64,000 nucleotides of DNA from Roseomonas sp. E05 (GCF_030063475.1 NZ_JASIRT010000006.1:62001-126000), one strand, 5' to 3'; positions 12,253 to 21,601 are shown, counted from the first letter of the stretch. Notes: a model not told the origin generated them from the sequence alone. Made by a program: numbers and translations.

Positions 12253-13131
12253 ATGTTCAAGGGATCCCTCGTCGCGCTGATCACGCCGATGACCGAGAAC
12301 GGCGCCCTCGACGCGAAAGCGTTCCAGGACCTCGTGGAGTGGCAGGTCACCGAGGGCACCGCCGGGCTGATCCCGGTCGGCACCACCGGCGAGAGCCCGA
12401 CGCTCTCCCATGAGGAGCACCATCGGGTGGTGGAGATGTGCGTCGAGGCGGCCGCCGGGCGCGTGCCGGTGATCGCCGGCGCCGGCTCGAACAGCACCGA
12501 GGAAGCCATCGCGCTCACCCGCCACGCCAAGCGGGCGGGCGCCGACGCCGCGCTGGTCGTCACGCCCTACTACAACAAGCCGACGCAGGAAGGCCTCTAC
12601 CTGCACTTCACCGCCATCGCCGACGCGGTGGACCTGCCGATCATCATCTACAACATCCCGCCCCGCAGCGTGATCGACATGTCGGTCGAGACCATGGCGC
12701 GGCTGGCGAAGCACCCGAACATCGTCGGCGTGAAGGACGCGACCGCCAACCTGACCCGGCCGCTGCACACCAGGCTCGCCTGCGGGCCGGATTTCTGCCA
12801 GCTCTCCGGCGAGGACCATACCGCGCTCGCCTTCCGCGCCGCCGGCGGGGTCGGCTGCATCAGCGTGACCGCCAACGTCGCGCCGCGCCTCTGCGCCCAG
12901 ATGCACGCGGCCTGGGAAGCCGGGCAGATCCAGGAGGCCATGGCCATCCAGGACCGGCTGACGCCGCTGCACGACGCGATGTTCTGCGAGACCTCGCCCG
13001 GGCCGGTGAAGTACGCCGCCAGCCTGCTTGGCTACTCCTCAGCCCGCTGCCGGCTGCCGCTGGCGCCGCTCGGCGAGGCGAACCGGGCGCGCGTCAAGGC
13101 CGCCATGGTGGCCGCCGGGCTGCTGAACTGA
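12253..13131 (+). CDS. dapA: 4-hydroxy-tetrahydrodipicolinate synthase
   Basis: Condenses pyruvate with aspartate semialdehyde, the first committed step to diaminopimelate and lysine. The 292-residue TIM barrel starts [13 protein letters not shown], has [14 protein letters not shown], the catalytic Tyr region [14 protein letters not shown] and the Schiff-base Lys in [11 protein letters not shown]. The ATG at 12253 has GGAAGGAA upstream and fits the family; an in-frame ATG at 12217 would add 12 residues. It is divergent from slt with about 137 bases between. Confidence 0.96.
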   Translation: MFKGSLVALITPMTENGALDAKAFQDLVEWQVTEGTAGLIPVGTTGESPTLSHEEHHRVVEMCVEAAAGRVPVIAGAGSNSTEEAIALTRHAKRAGADAALVVTPYYNKPTQEGLYLHFTAIADAVDLPIIIYNIPPRSVIDMSVETMARLAKHPNIVGVKDATANLTRPLHTRLACGPDFCQLSGEDHTALAFRAAGGVGCISVTANVAPRLCAQMHAAWEAGQIQEAMAIQDRLTPLHDAMFCETSPGPVKYAASLLGYSSARCRLPLAPLGEANRARVKAAMVAAGLLN

Positions 13132-13139
13132 AACCGCGA

Positions 13140-13162
13140 CCAAGGGGGCGCCGCCCCCTTGG
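13140..13162 (+). terminator. 10-bp hairpin after dapA
   Basis: CCAAGGGGGC (13140-13149) and GCCCCCTTGG (13153-13162) form a perfect stem with a 3-base loop, 8 bases past the dapA stop. No T tract follows, so it could terminate dapA or be a dispersed repeat of the kind common between GC-rich genes. Confidence 0.5.
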
Positions 13163-13228
13163 ATCCCCCGCCAGGGTGACGGTGCAACCCCGGATCCCGC
13201 CAGCAGGGGGAAAGACTCCAGGAACGAT

Positions 13229-13714
13229 ATGGCCGAGCCCCGCAAGAAAGCCCTGATCGCCCACGGCACCGCCGCGCAGAACCGCAAGGCGCGCTTCGAC
13301 TACAAGATCAACGAGACCGTGGAGGCCGGCATCGTGCTGGTCGGGCCGGAGGTGAAGTCGCTGCGCGCCGGCCGCGCCGCGCTGGCCGATGCCTGGGCGG
13401 GCGAGCGGAACGGGGAGCTGTGGCTGTTCAACACCTACATCCCCGAATGGCAGGCCGGCAGCTTCGTCTCGAGGTTCGAGCCGCGCCGGCCGCGCAAGCT
13501 GCTGGTGCACCGCAAGCAGATGCGCGAGCTGATCGGCGCCGTGACGCGCGAGGGCATCACCATCGTGCCGCTGGAAATCCTGTTCAACGACCGCGGCATC
13601 GCCAAGGTCGTCCTCGGCCTCGCCGAGGGCAAGAGCAAGGCCGACAAGCGCCACGCCATCGCCGAGCGTGACTGGCAGCGCGACAAGGCGCGGCTGATGC
13701 GGGAGCGCGGCTGA
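13229..13714 (+). CDS. smpB: SsrA-binding protein (trans-translation)
   Basis: 161-residue partner of tmRNA that rescues stalled ribosomes. Family motifs are NRKARFDYKINETVEAGIVL, VKSLRAGRAALADA, NTYIPEW and the basic tail KRHAIAERDWQRDKARLMR, needed to enter the decoding site. dapA lies upstream on the same strand, a common arrangement in this group. ssrA is not in the window. Confidence 0.95.
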   Translation: MAEPRKKALIAHGTAAQNRKARFDYKINETVEAGIVLVGPEVKSLRAGRAALADAWAGERNGELWLFNTYIPEWQAGSFVSRFEPRRPRKLLVHRKQMRELIGAVTREGITIVPLEILFNDRGIAKVVLGLAEGKSKADKRHAIAERDWQRDKARLMRERG

Positions 13715-13747
13715 GCCGCTCTCCCGTCCGCCGGAAAGCCGCTGGCC

Positions 13748-14089
13748 TTATTCCTTTTCCTTGAAGGACGCCTCGTGGCTCAGCAGCGTGCCGCTGCGGT
13801 CCTCCAGCGTGAGTTCGAGCCGATCGGAACTCGGCGCCAGCTGGAAGGGGTTGAGCCGGTCATAGCGCTGGAAGTGCAGGGTCAGGGTCAGGCCCTGCTC
13901 CGGCCAGGTGCGCCGCTGGATCGAGTCACGCTCCACGTCATTGACTTCGCCCACCATGGTCAGCCCCTGCTCCATCGCCGTCTCGACGGCGATCAGGTGG
14001 CTCTTGCGCTGGCAGGCGATCTCCACGGCCTGCTTGAGCACCGCGAAGGCCTTGAGCGCCTCGGATTTGGGGGTGGATGTCTCGGACAT
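13748..14089 (-). CDS. Conserved-looking hypothetical protein, 113 residues
   Basis: I do not recognise this protein. It has no signal peptide or membrane segment. The N-terminal half is helical (SEALKAFAVLKQAVEIACQR, then an amphipathic stretch), the C-terminal half alternates polar and hydrophobic residues as in a small beta structure (GLTLTLHFQRYDRL and DRLELTLEDRSG), and it ends in a charged KEKE. It is a real gene by codon pattern and by a strong ribosome site, AGGAGG nine bases before the ATG. It converges with smpB and is followed by the TonB receptor gene on the same strand. Confidence 0.7.
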   Translation of the reverse strand: MSETSTPKSEALKAFAVLKQAVEIACQRKSHLIAVETAMEQGLTMVGEVNDVERDSIQRRTWPEQGLTLTLHFQRYDRLNPFQLAPSSDRLELTLEDRSGTLLSHEASFKEKE

Positions 14090-14163
14090 GACGCGTGTCC
14101 TCCTAAAGGCATGGTCCTAGTTTGCGCGGGCGGGCGCAATATTCAAGCGCCGCCCGCCGCCGC

Positions 14164-16365
14164 TCACCAGGTGTAGCGCAGCCCCGCCAGCACGACGCGC
14201 CGGTTGCCGAAGAAGCAGTTGGTGGTGCTGGAGCAGCTCGCCACGTACTCCTTGTCGAACAGGTTGCTGACGTTCAGCGTGACTTCCGCGCCCTTGAGGT
14301 CGTCCCGCAGCGCGCCAAGCTGGTAGCGCAGCGCCAGGTCGGCCAGGGTGACGGAAGGCACGGTGAAGCTGTTCGCCTCGTCGCCCTGCGTCTCGCCGAT
14401 GAAGCGGACGCCACCGCCCAGGCCCAGCCCGTTCAGCGGACCGCTGCGGAAGCGGTAGTTCGCCCAGGCGGAAGCCGCGTGCTTCGGCACCTGCGGCGCC
14501 TGGTTGCCGGTCACGCCCGCGGTGGTCGAGCTGGTGATCTCGGCCTCTGTGTAGGCATAGGTGCCGATCAGGTCGAGGTTCTCGGAGAGGCTCGCCCGCC
14601 CCTCCAGCTCGACACCGCGCGAGCGGATCTCGCCGGTCTGCACGCTGTAGTTGCTGTAGAGCGGATCGGTGGTCAGCACGTTCTGCTGCGTGATCTGGAA
14701 GGCGGCAAGCTGGATGAAGCTGTTCATCCCCGGCGGCTGGTACTTCACGCCGGCCTCGAACATCTGGCCGGTGGTCGGGTCGAAGGTGCCGCCGCCGCGG
14801 GCCGGCGCGAAGGTGCCGCTGTTGGGCAGGAAGGAGGTCGCGTAGCTGACATAGGGCGCGATGCCGCTGTCGAAGAGGTAGAGCAGCCCGGCGCGCCAGG
14901 TCACGGCGCTATCCTCCTGCGAGCTGCTGACGCCGGTGTTGCGCGTGGTGGTGTCGGTGTCGGCCCAGTCCTGCCGGATGCCGATGTTGAAGCGCCAGCG
15001 GCCCCAGGCGATCTGGTCCTGGGCATAGACGCCAAGCTGCGTCTGGTCCTGGTCGGTGTAGGTGGAGGCGCTGATCGTGGGGATCGAGACGTAGTAGCTC
15101 GGCGCGAAGATATCGAGCGAGGAGACGGAGGCGTTGCCGAGTCGCCGCTTGGCATAGGAGCCGCTCCAGTCCAGCCCGGTGAGCAGCGTGTGCTCCATCC
15201 CGGCGGTGGTGAAGCGTGCCTGCAGCTGGTTGTCGAGCGCGACGGTATCAACATGCTCGATGGAATTGACGCCGGCGCGGACCAGCGTGCGGCCGCCGGT
15301 CAGGCTGCGGCCGGAGACGGCCTGGAACACCGTGTCCAGGTGCTGGTAGCGAAAATTCTGCCGCACCGTCCAGGTCTCGTCGAAGCGATGCTCGAACTGG
15401 TAGCCGATCGAGGCCTGCCGGCGCTCGAAGTGGTTCCAGCTGGGGTCGCCGCCGAAGAAGCTGGAGGACAGCTTGCCATAGGGGCTGGCCAGCACCGTGC
15501 CGGTGGCGGGGACGAAATTGTAGAAGCCGCCCTCGGGCTCATACTGGTAGTTGGCGAGGATGGTCAGCGTGGTGGCGTCGTTCGGTCGCCAGGTGAGGGC
15601 GGGGGCGATGGCGATGCGGCGCTCCTCGTTGTAGTCGTACTGCGTCTCGGCGATGCGGCCGATGCCGGTCAGGCGGTAGAGGAACTGGCCGTCCTCGGTC
15701 AGTTTGCCGCCGAAGTCGAAGGCGGTCTGCAGCAGGGCATTGCTGCCGGCTTCCAGCCGCACCTCGTGAATCGGCGTCTCGGTCGGGCGGCGGCTGACCA
15801 GGTTGACGATGCCGCCCGAGCCGGTCTGCCCGTACAGCACCGAGGCCGGGCCGCGCAGCACCTCGATCCGCTCCAGCAGCCAGGGATCGACGGTCGGGAT
15901 GGCGTAGGAGACGCCGCGTTGCTGCCGCAGCCCGTCGAGGAAGTTGACATAGGCCGCGCTGGAGCCCTGGCCGCCGAAGCCGCGGACATAGACGCTGTCA
16001 TAGCGGCTGGTCGGCCGGACCTCGGGCAGCACGCCGGCCGTGTAGCGCAGTGCCTCGGAGACGGTGAGCGCCGCCTGGTCGTCGATCTGGTCGCGGGTGA
16101 CGACGCCGACGGACTGCGGCGCCTCGATCAGCGGTGTGTCGGTCTTGGTGCCGGTGGTGGTCAGCGGCGCGACATAGCCCTCGATCGGCGACCAGGCCCG
16201 CCATGCGGTGCCTTCCACATTCACCTCCGGGAGGACCAGAGGCGCCGCGGTGCCGGTGTCCTGCGCATGGGCGGGGGCGGCGAGCGCAGCGAGTGCGACG
16301 CCGGCGAGCAGCGATCGGCGCAATCCGGCGGGTACGGTAGCGGAGAGGATCATCGGTTTCAGCAT
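14164..16365 (-). CDS. TonB-dependent siderophore receptor
   Basis: 733-residue outer-membrane receptor that imports ferric siderophores using TonB energy. A signal peptide (about residues 1-34, ending APAHAQ) is followed by a plug domain with EAPQSVGVVTRDQIDDQ, RYDSVYVRGF and IEVLRGPASVLYGQTGSGG, then a beta barrel ending in the aromatic Trp of VLAGLRYTW. The plug start resembles FhuA/FpvA-type receptors. A likely iron operator lies 46-64 bases upstream. Two starts are possible: the ATG at 16365 touches AGGGAG directly, and the ATG at 16353 has it 12 bases away. The nearest neighbour is a cytochrome remnant. Confidence 0.93.
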   Translation of the reverse strand: MLKPMILSATVPAGLRRSLLAGVALAALAAPAHAQDTGTAAPLVLPEVNVEGTAWRAWSPIEGYVAPLTTTGTKTDTPLIEAPQSVGVVTRDQIDDQAALTVSEALRYTAGVLPEVRPTSRYDSVYVRGFGGQGSSAAYVNFLDGLRQQRGVSYAIPTVDPWLLERIEVLRGPASVLYGQTGSGGIVNLVSRRPTETPIHEVRLEAGSNALLQTAFDFGGKLTEDGQFLYRLTGIGRIAETQYDYNEERRIAIAPALTWRPNDATTLTILANYQYEPEGGFYNFVPATGTVLASPYGKLSSSFFGGDPSWNHFERRQASIGYQFEHRFDETWTVRQNFRYQHLDTVFQAVSGRSLTGGRTLVRAGVNSIEHVDTVALDNQLQARFTTAGMEHTLLTGLDWSGSYAKRRLGNASVSSLDIFAPSYYVSIPTISASTYTDQDQTQLGVYAQDQIAWGRWRFNIGIRQDWADTDTTTRNTGVSSSQEDSAVTWRAGLLYLFDSGIAPYVSYATSFLPNSGTFAPARGGGTFDPTTGQMFEAGVKYQPPGMNSFIQLAAFQITQQNVLTTDPLYSNYSVQTGEIRSRGVELEGRASLSENLDLIGTYAYTEAEITSSTTAGVTGNQAPQVPKHAASAWANYRFRSGPLNGLGLGGGVRFIGETQGDEANSFTVPSVTLADLALRYQLGALRDDLKGAEVTLNVSNLFDKEYVASCSSTTNCFFGNRRVVLAGLRYTW

Positions 16366-16410
16366 CTCCCTGCGGGCGCCCAGGGGCGGGCATCGTCAGG
16401 AAGATCTGAT

Positions 16411-16429
16411 ATTGCGATTCATTCTTAAT
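16411..16429 (-). promoter_or_regulatory. Fur-type iron box upstream of the TonB receptor
   Basis: ATTGCGATTCATTCTTAAT is an imperfect palindrome (arms ATTGCGA and TCTTAAT) embedded in AT-rich sequence 46-64 bases before the receptor start. It resembles Fur-family operators found before siderophore receptors in proteobacteria, so iron repression is expected. Confidence 0.5.
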
Positions 16430-16447
16430 AACAAGATGCGGCGGCGC

Positions 16448-16800
16448 TCAGGCACGGTCCAATCCGCCTCGCACCGCCGTGCCAGCTCCCTTCCCGGCAG
16501 GACGACGCCGAGAGACGGGCTTGGTGCCGGTTCCGCTGCACTGGGTGGCGGGCGATGCGGCATGCTTCACGGCGGGCAGGCTCTTGAGGAGATGCGCCAG
16601 CGCCCGCGCATCCTCGCCGGTGAGCCTGGCGTGGCTGCCACGGCATCATCGGCGCGAGCATGCGCCCATCCGGCCGCTCCCCGGGCCGCACCGCCGGGAT
16701 GGTGTCGTTCCCGCTCCAGCAACCGAGGCCGGTTTCGCGATCCGGCGTCGGTTGGGCGCTGGAAGCAACCGAGGGCGGGAGTGTCGAAGCCCCTCTCCAC
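16448..16800 (-). pseudogene. Decayed c-type cytochrome, C-terminal remnant
   Basis: On the minus strand, three frames in turn read like one cytochrome c C-terminus: GFDTPALGCF, then TPDRETGLGCWS with RPDGRMLAPMMPW, then HARLTGEDARALAHLLKSLP followed by AVKH and a stop at 16448-16450. These match the usual order in membrane-associated cytochrome c subunits of dehydrogenases (FDTP, NITPDRETGIG, RPDG, PMPW, LTDEDA, YLKSLPPV). Two frame changes separate the pieces, near 16745 and 16640. The heme-binding CXXCH part is absent; the remnant ends close to the DUF1206 gene. A sequencing error could explain one frameshift but not the missing half. Confidence 0.7.
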
Positions 16801-16920
16801 GCCCAGAGAGGTGGAGTTGCTGGCTGGGGCGTCGGTCAGGCCGGATGTGACGTCAAGCCGCGCTGCACTTGCGGCGAGCGGGCGAGCCTGAACCTTCCTC
16901 GTGCCGTGCCGGCCCTGCGC

Positions 16921-17721
16921 CTATCCGGGCGCGTCGATGCGGCGGAAGCGCGCCTCGGCGAATTCGAAGGTGCCGAAGGCGGCCAGTCCCAGCGCGACCA
17001 GCCCGAACAGGGCCCGCCCGAAGGGCTGCTGCTGCAGCGCCAGCAGCGCGCCGCCCAGGCCGCGCACCTCGCTTGCATCGGACTGCCAGGCGGCGATGCC
17101 GATGAAGGCACCGATGATCAGGAACACCACCCCGCGCGCCGCGAAGCCCACTTGGCCAAGCGGGATCACCCAGCGGGAGGCCTCGGCGGAGCAGCGGAGA
17201 TGGCGGGTGAAGGCGCGGCTCCAGGCCAGGTACAGCATCGCGAACCCGACGCCTGCCACGATGACGCCCGCCGCTGCCACCAGCAGCTCGCCGGCCGGCT
17301 TCTCCAGCACCCAGCGCGTCCAGTCGCGCGCCGACTGTCCGTCGCCGCTGTGCGTCGCATTGCCGATCAGCAGGCTCACTGCGAAGACACCAAGGCTGAC
17401 ATAGGCGAAGGCCGAGACGAGCTGCCCGCCGCGCACCGCCATGGCTTTTCCGCCATGGCCTCTGTTGTCCGCGTCGAGGAGGGACTGCATGCCGCGCCAC
17501 AAGGCGAAGCCGAACAGGCCGAGGGCAACGACGCCGAGCAGCACGCCGCCGAAGGGATGCAGCAGCAACTCCTGCAGCGCCCCCTTGGAGTCGGTGGCCT
17601 GCCCACCGCCGGGGCCGAAGGCGCCAACCAGGGCCAGTACGCCGATCACCAGGTTGACGACGCCCCGCGCGGCATAGCCGAGGCGGGCGAGCAGTTCGAG
17701 CGCGGGGCGCGGCGAGGGCAT
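16921..17721 (-). CDS. DUF1206 domain-containing membrane protein
   Basis: About 266-residue integral membrane protein with three repeats of a two-helix unit, each beginning near GYAARGVVNLVIGV, VSAFAYVSLGVFAVSLL and VGFAARGVVFLIIGAF. This is the DUF1206 pattern; its function is not known. I chose the ATG at 17721, with GGAG about ten bases upstream; an earlier start would put a polar tail before the first helix. It is last in a co-directional group with the AmpG-like permease, glycosyltransferase and aldehyde dehydrogenase genes. Confidence 0.8.
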   Translation of the reverse strand: MPSPRPALELLARLGYAARGVVNLVIGVLALVGAFGPGGGQATDSKGALQELLLHPFGGVLLGVVALGLFGFALWRGMQSLLDADNRGHGGKAMAVRGGQLVSAFAYVSLGVFAVSLLIGNATHSGDGQSARDWTRWVLEKPAGELLVAAAGVIVAGVGFAMLYLAWSRAFTRHLRCSAEASRWVIPLGQVGFAARGVVFLIIGAFIGIAAWQSDASEVRGLGGALLALQQQPFGRALFGLVALGLAAFGTFEFAEARFRRIDAPG

Positions 17722-17769
17722 GGGGGAGAGCTCCGTGCAGGGGCCTTGTTGCCCCTGCAACGCCGCAGC

Positions 17770-19053
17770 TCAGGCTTCGGATGCAGGCAGGGCGTGTTCC
17801 GGCGCCGGGCGGGGCGGCGGCAGCCGCGCCAGCAGGAACAGCATGACCGCCATGGCCGGCAGCGCGGCGGCGGTGGTGAGCAGGAAGAAGTCCGCCCAGC
17901 CCAGCCACTCGGCCAGACTGCCCGAGCTGGCGCCCAGGGTCCGCAGCGGCACCGCCGCCAGCGAGGAGAGCAGGGCGTATTGCGTGGCGGTGAAGGCGCG
18001 GCTGGTCAGGCTGGAGAGATAGGTGACGAAGGCGGCGTCGGCGAGGCCGTCGGTGAAGTTCTCCACGCCCACCTGGGCCCAGAGCATGGGCATGTCGTGC
18101 CCGGCATGGGCGAGGGCGACATACATCAGGTTGGAGAGCATCTGCGTCAGGCCGGTCAGCACCAGGGCGCGGGCGGTGCCGATGCGCACCACCAGCCAGC
18201 CGCCGGCCAGGGCGCCGAGCAGCGTGGCGAAAAGGCCGAAGACGCTGCCTACCGCCGCGACCTCGACGCGGCTGAAGCCCATCTCCCGGTAGAAGGGCGC
18301 CGTCATCACCCCGGCCAGCGCCTCGCCCAGCTTGAAGAGGGCGATGAACAGCAGGATGGCCAGCCAGTAGGGCCGGCGCATGAAGTCGGCGAAGGGGTCC
18401 GCCACCGCGGCCCGCATCCGCGCCGCCCAGGCGAGCGCCGGGCGCGGCGCGGCGGCCGGCTCGGCGGCGAGCGTCACGGCCAGAAAGCCCACCCCGACCA
18501 GCGCCGCGCAATAGGCGAAGGCCGCCGTCCAGCCGGCGAAGTTGGCGACGGTCAGCGTGCCGGCATTGGCGGCCAGCAGCGCCCCGCGATAGCCCCAGAC
18601 ATAGTAGGCGAGGCCCAGCCCCTGCTGCCGCTCCTCCAGGATCTCGATGCGGAAGGCGTCCACCACGATGTCCTGGCTGGCCGAAAGGAAGGCGACCAGC
18701 ACGGCGACCGCGACGGTGATCTCGGGCGCCGTGGCCGGGTTGGTGAAGCCCATCGCCAGGATGGCCAGCGCCAGCACCGGCTGGATGCTTGCCAGCCAGC
18801 CGCGCCGCCGCCCCCAGGCGCGGAACAGCGGCGGCGCCGAGTGGTCGATCAGCGGCGACCACAGGAATTTCAGCGAATAGGAGAGCCCGACCAGGGCGGT
18901 GAGGCCGATCGCCGTCAGCTCGATGCCGGATTCCGACATCCATTGCCGCAGCACGAAGGCGGTCAGCGGCAGCGGCACCCCGGAGGAGAAGCCGAGGGCC
19001 AGCATGATGAGGAAGCGGCGATCATTGGCGATCGCGGGGAGGGAGAGGCGCAT
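17770..19053 (-). CDS. ampG: AmpG-like MFS permease
   Basis: 427-residue inner-membrane transporter with about 12 hydrophobic segments. The N-terminus (DRRFLIMLALGFSSGVPLPL), KFLWSPLIDHSAP, SASQDIVVDAFRIEIL and ENFTDGLADAAFVTYLSSL are typical of AmpG muropeptide permeases, which recover anhydro-muropeptides from peptidoglycan turnover and influence beta-lactamase induction. The gene begins 7 bases after the glycosyltransferase stop, so the two are likely co-transcribed. A lytic transglycosylase that would make its substrate lies at 10-12 kb. Confidence 0.85.
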   Translation of the reverse strand: MRLSLPAIANDRRFLIMLALGFSSGVPLPLTAFVLRQWMSESGIELTAIGLTALVGLSYSLKFLWSPLIDHSAPPLFRAWGRRRGWLASIQPVLALAILAMGFTNPATAPEITVAVAVLVAFLSASQDIVVDAFRIEILEERQQGLGLAYYVWGYRGALLAANAGTLTVANFAGWTAAFAYCAALVGVGFLAVTLAAEPAAAPRPALAWAARMRAAVADPFADFMRRPYWLAILLFIALFKLGEALAGVMTAPFYREMGFSRVEVAAVGSVFGLFATLLGALAGGWLVVRIGTARALVLTGLTQMLSNLMYVALAHAGHDMPMLWAQVGVENFTDGLADAAFVTYLSSLTSRAFTATQYALLSSLAAVPLRTLGASSGSLAEWLGWADFFLLTTAAALPAMAVMLFLLARLPPPRPAPEHALPASEA

Positions 19054-19060
19054 ATGGCGC

Positions 19061-20050
19061 TCAACCTGCCATGCGCGCGGGGGATTTTGAACTCTCGGCC
19101 GGCGCCAGTGTGGCGAGCGCCTCCGGCTGCGGGGCGGGAATGGCGAGATAGGCGATGCGCTTGGCCTCCCGCCGGCCCTGGGTCACGGTGTCCAGGACCA
19201 GCCCGCAGGCGCCGGCGAGAAAGGAGAGCAGCAGGAAGGCCACCGAGGCCAGGAAGGTCGGCAGGCGCGGTACCAGGCCGGTTTCGAGATAGGTGCCGAA
19301 GACCGGCAGGAAAAAGCCGGCGGAGAGCAGCAGGAAGGCCAGCGCGATGCTGCCGAAGAACAGCAGCGGCCGCTCGCGCTGAATCAGCCGGAGGATGGTG
19401 CGCAGGATGCGCAGCCCGTCGCGCCAGGTGTGCAGCTTGGAGGCGGAGCCCTCGCCCCGCTCGCGATAGGCGGTGGGCAGCTCGCCAACCGGCAGGCGCA
19501 GCTCCAGGGCATGCACGGTGAACTCGGTCTCCGTCTCGAAGCCCTGCGCCAGGGCGGGGAAGGACTTCACGAAGCGGCGGGAGAAGCAGCGGTAGCCCGA
19601 GAGGACGTCCGAGACGCGGTTGCCGAAGACCAGCCGCACCATCCCCGTCAGCACCCGGTTGCCCAGGCGGTGGCCGGGGCGATAGGCCCCCGCCGCGCTG
19701 GCGACGCGGATGCCCGTCACCATGTCCAGCCGCTGCTCCAGCAGCATCCGCACCATGGCCGGGGCGGCGGCGGGGTCATAGGTGCCGTCGCCGTCCACCA
19801 GCAGGTAGAGATCGGCCTCGATGTCCGCGAACATCCGGCGGACGACGTTGCCCTTGCCCGGCAGGCGCTCGCTGCCCAGCATGGCGCCGGCCGCGGCGGC
19901 CATGGCGCGCGTCTCGTCGGTCGAGTTGTTGTCGTAGACGTGGATGGCGGCGTCCGGCAGCGCGGCGCGGAACCCCGCCACCACGCCGCCGATCGCCGCC
20001 GCCTCGTTGCGGCAGGGGATCAGGACGGCAAGCCTGGGCGCTCCCTGCAT
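19061..20050 (-). CDS. Family 2 glycosyltransferase, polyprenyl-phosphate type
   Basis: 329-residue membrane-anchored enzyme. The GT-A domain begins LAVLIPCRNEAAAIGGVV, with DNNSTDETRAMA and the metal-binding DGDGTYDP motif. Further on, DVLSGYRCFSRRFVKSFP and ETETEFTVHALELRLPV match dolichol-phosphate-mannose-synthase-like enzymes. Two hydrophobic segments follow (about 235-260 and 270-295), as in GtrB-like members that load a sugar onto undecaprenyl phosphate. Acceptor and sugar cannot be told. GAGGGGG precedes the ATG. It lies 40 bases after the aldehyde dehydrogenase gene and 7 before ampG. Confidence 0.85.
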   Translation of the reverse strand: MQGAPRLAVLIPCRNEAAAIGGVVAGFRAALPDAAIHVYDNNSTDETRAMAAAAGAMLGSERLPGKGNVVRRMFADIEADLYLLVDGDGTYDPAAAPAMVRMLLEQRLDMVTGIRVASAAGAYRPGHRLGNRVLTGMVRLVFGNRVSDVLSGYRCFSRRFVKSFPALAQGFETETEFTVHALELRLPVGELPTAYRERGEGSASKLHTWRDGLRILRTILRLIQRERPLLFFGSIALAFLLLSAGFFLPVFGTYLETGLVPRLPTFLASVAFLLLSFLAGACGLVLDTVTQGRREAKRIAYLAIPAPQPEALATLAPAESSKSPARMAG

Positions 20051-20089
20051 CCGACCCCCTCGCGGTTCCGCCGAGCTGCGGCGGCGAGG

Positions 20090-21601
20090 CTAGCCCATGT
20101 TCACCATGATCGTCTTCTTGTGCGTGAAGTGCTCCAGCATGGCCTCCAGCGAGGCCTCCTTGCCGAGGCCGGAGGACTTCACGCCGCCATAGGAGAGGTT
20201 GGCCTGCACGACGAGGTTCTGGTTGATCTGCACCAGGCCGGCCTCCAGCTTGTGGGCCAGATTGAGGCCGACCTTCAGGTTGTTGGTCCAGAGGCTGGCG
20301 GCCAGGCCGTACTCGCTGTCATTCGCCTCGGCCAGCACCGCCTCCGGGTCGTCGAAGGGGAAGATGCAGGTGACGGGGCCGAAGATCTCCTCCCGCACCA
20401 GCCGGCTCTCCCTGGTCAGGCCGGTGAAGATCACGGGCTGGATGAACAGGCCCTTCTTCAGCGCGGGGTCCTTCGGCATGGCGGAGCAGGCGCGGCCGGT
20501 GGCGCCGGCGGTGGCCTTGCCCTCCTCGATGAAGGCCTTCACCTTCTCGAACTGGCCGTCGGAGATGATGGTGCCGATGTCGGTCTTCTCGTCCAGCGGA
20601 TCGCCCATCACCATCTGGTCGACCTTCTCGGCCATGGCGTCCACGAACTTCTGGAAGATCGGCCGCTCGACATAGATGCGGCTGGCGGCGGTGCAGCTCT
20701 GCCCCTGGCGGGTGAAGCGCATGGAGGTGAGGGCGCCGGCCAGCGTCTTCTCGAAGTCGCAGTCGGCGAAGACGATCATCGGCGACTTGCCGCCGAGTTC
20801 CAGCGTCACCGGGATCAGCTTCTCGGCCGCCGTCCGGTAGACGATCTTGCCGGTCTCGACCGAGCCGGTGAAGGTCACCTTGCGGACCAGCGGATGGGCG
20901 ACCAGCGGCGCGCCGCATTCCGGCCCGAAGCCCGAGACCATGTTGAACACGCCCGGCGGCAGGACGCGGTTCATCAGCTCGCAGATGCGCAGCACGGCGA
21001 GCGGCGCCTCCTCCGCGCTCTTCACCACCACGGCGTTACCGGCCACCAGCGCGGGCGCCACCTTCAGCGCCATCAGCAGCATCGGCACGTTCCAGGGGAT
21101 GATGGCGCCCACCACCCCGAGCGGCTCGCGCACGGTGACGGAGAGCACGTCCGGCGCGAAGGGTACGGTCTCGCCCTTCAGCTCGCCGCCCAGGCCGCCG
21201 AAGAACTCCAGCACGTCGGCCACCGTGTTGGCCTCCACCCGGCTCTCGGTGCGCAGTGCCTTGCCGGTCTCGAGCGCGATGAGGCGGCCCAGCTCCTCCA
21301 CATGGTCGCGGATCAGCGCCGCGGCCTTGTGCACCAGCGCGCCGCGCTTGCGGGCAGGCACCTTGGCCCATTCCTTCTGCGCCTTCGCCGCATCGGCCAC
21401 CGCCGCCTCGACATCGGCGGCATCGCCCTCGGCAGCCTGCGCCACCTCGGCGCCGGTCGCCGGGTTGACCACGGCAAAGTTGCGGCCGGACTTCGCCGGG
21501 GCGAAGCGGCCACCGATGAAATGGACGCCCGAGAGCGCCTTGGCCAGCACGAAGGGGTCGAGGCAGGGCGCTTCCGGCGCAGGGTTCGGACGATCGAGCA
21601 T
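20090..21601 (-). CDS. NAD(P)-dependent aldehyde dehydrogenase
   Basis: 503-residue cytoplasmic enzyme oxidising an aldehyde to an acid. Motifs in order are IIPWNVPMLLMALKVAPALV, FTGSVETGK in the Rossmann fold, the general-base Glu in VTLELGGKSPM, the catalytic Cys in RQGQSCTAASR, and EEIFGPVTCIFPF. The overall pattern is closest to betaine-aldehyde or similar dehydrogenases, but the substrate is not readable from sequence. It is first in a co-directional group of four genes on the minus strand and is divergent from the PAS-GGDEF-EAL gene. Confidence 0.9.
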   Translation of the reverse strand: MLDRPNPAPEAPCLDPFVLAKALSGVHFIGGRFAPAKSGRNFAVVNPATGAEVAQAAEGDAADVEAAVADAAKAQKEWAKVPARKRGALVHKAAALIRDHVEELGRLIALETGKALRTESRVEANTVADVLEFFGGLGGELKGETVPFAPDVLSVTVREPLGVVGAIIPWNVPMLLMALKVAPALVAGNAVVVKSAEEAPLAVLRICELMNRVLPPGVFNMVSGFGPECGAPLVAHPLVRKVTFTGSVETGKIVYRTAAEKLIPVTLELGGKSPMIVFADCDFEKTLAGALTSMRFTRQGQSCTAASRIYVERPIFQKFVDAMAEKVDQMVMGDPLDEKTDIGTIISDGQFEKVKAFIEEGKATAGATGRACSAMPKDPALKKGLFIQPVIFTGLTRESRLVREEIFGPVTCIFPFDDPEAVLAEANDSEYGLAASLWTNNLKVGLNLAHKLEAGLVQINQNLVVQANLSYGGVKSSGLGKEASLEAMLEHFTHKKTIMVNMG

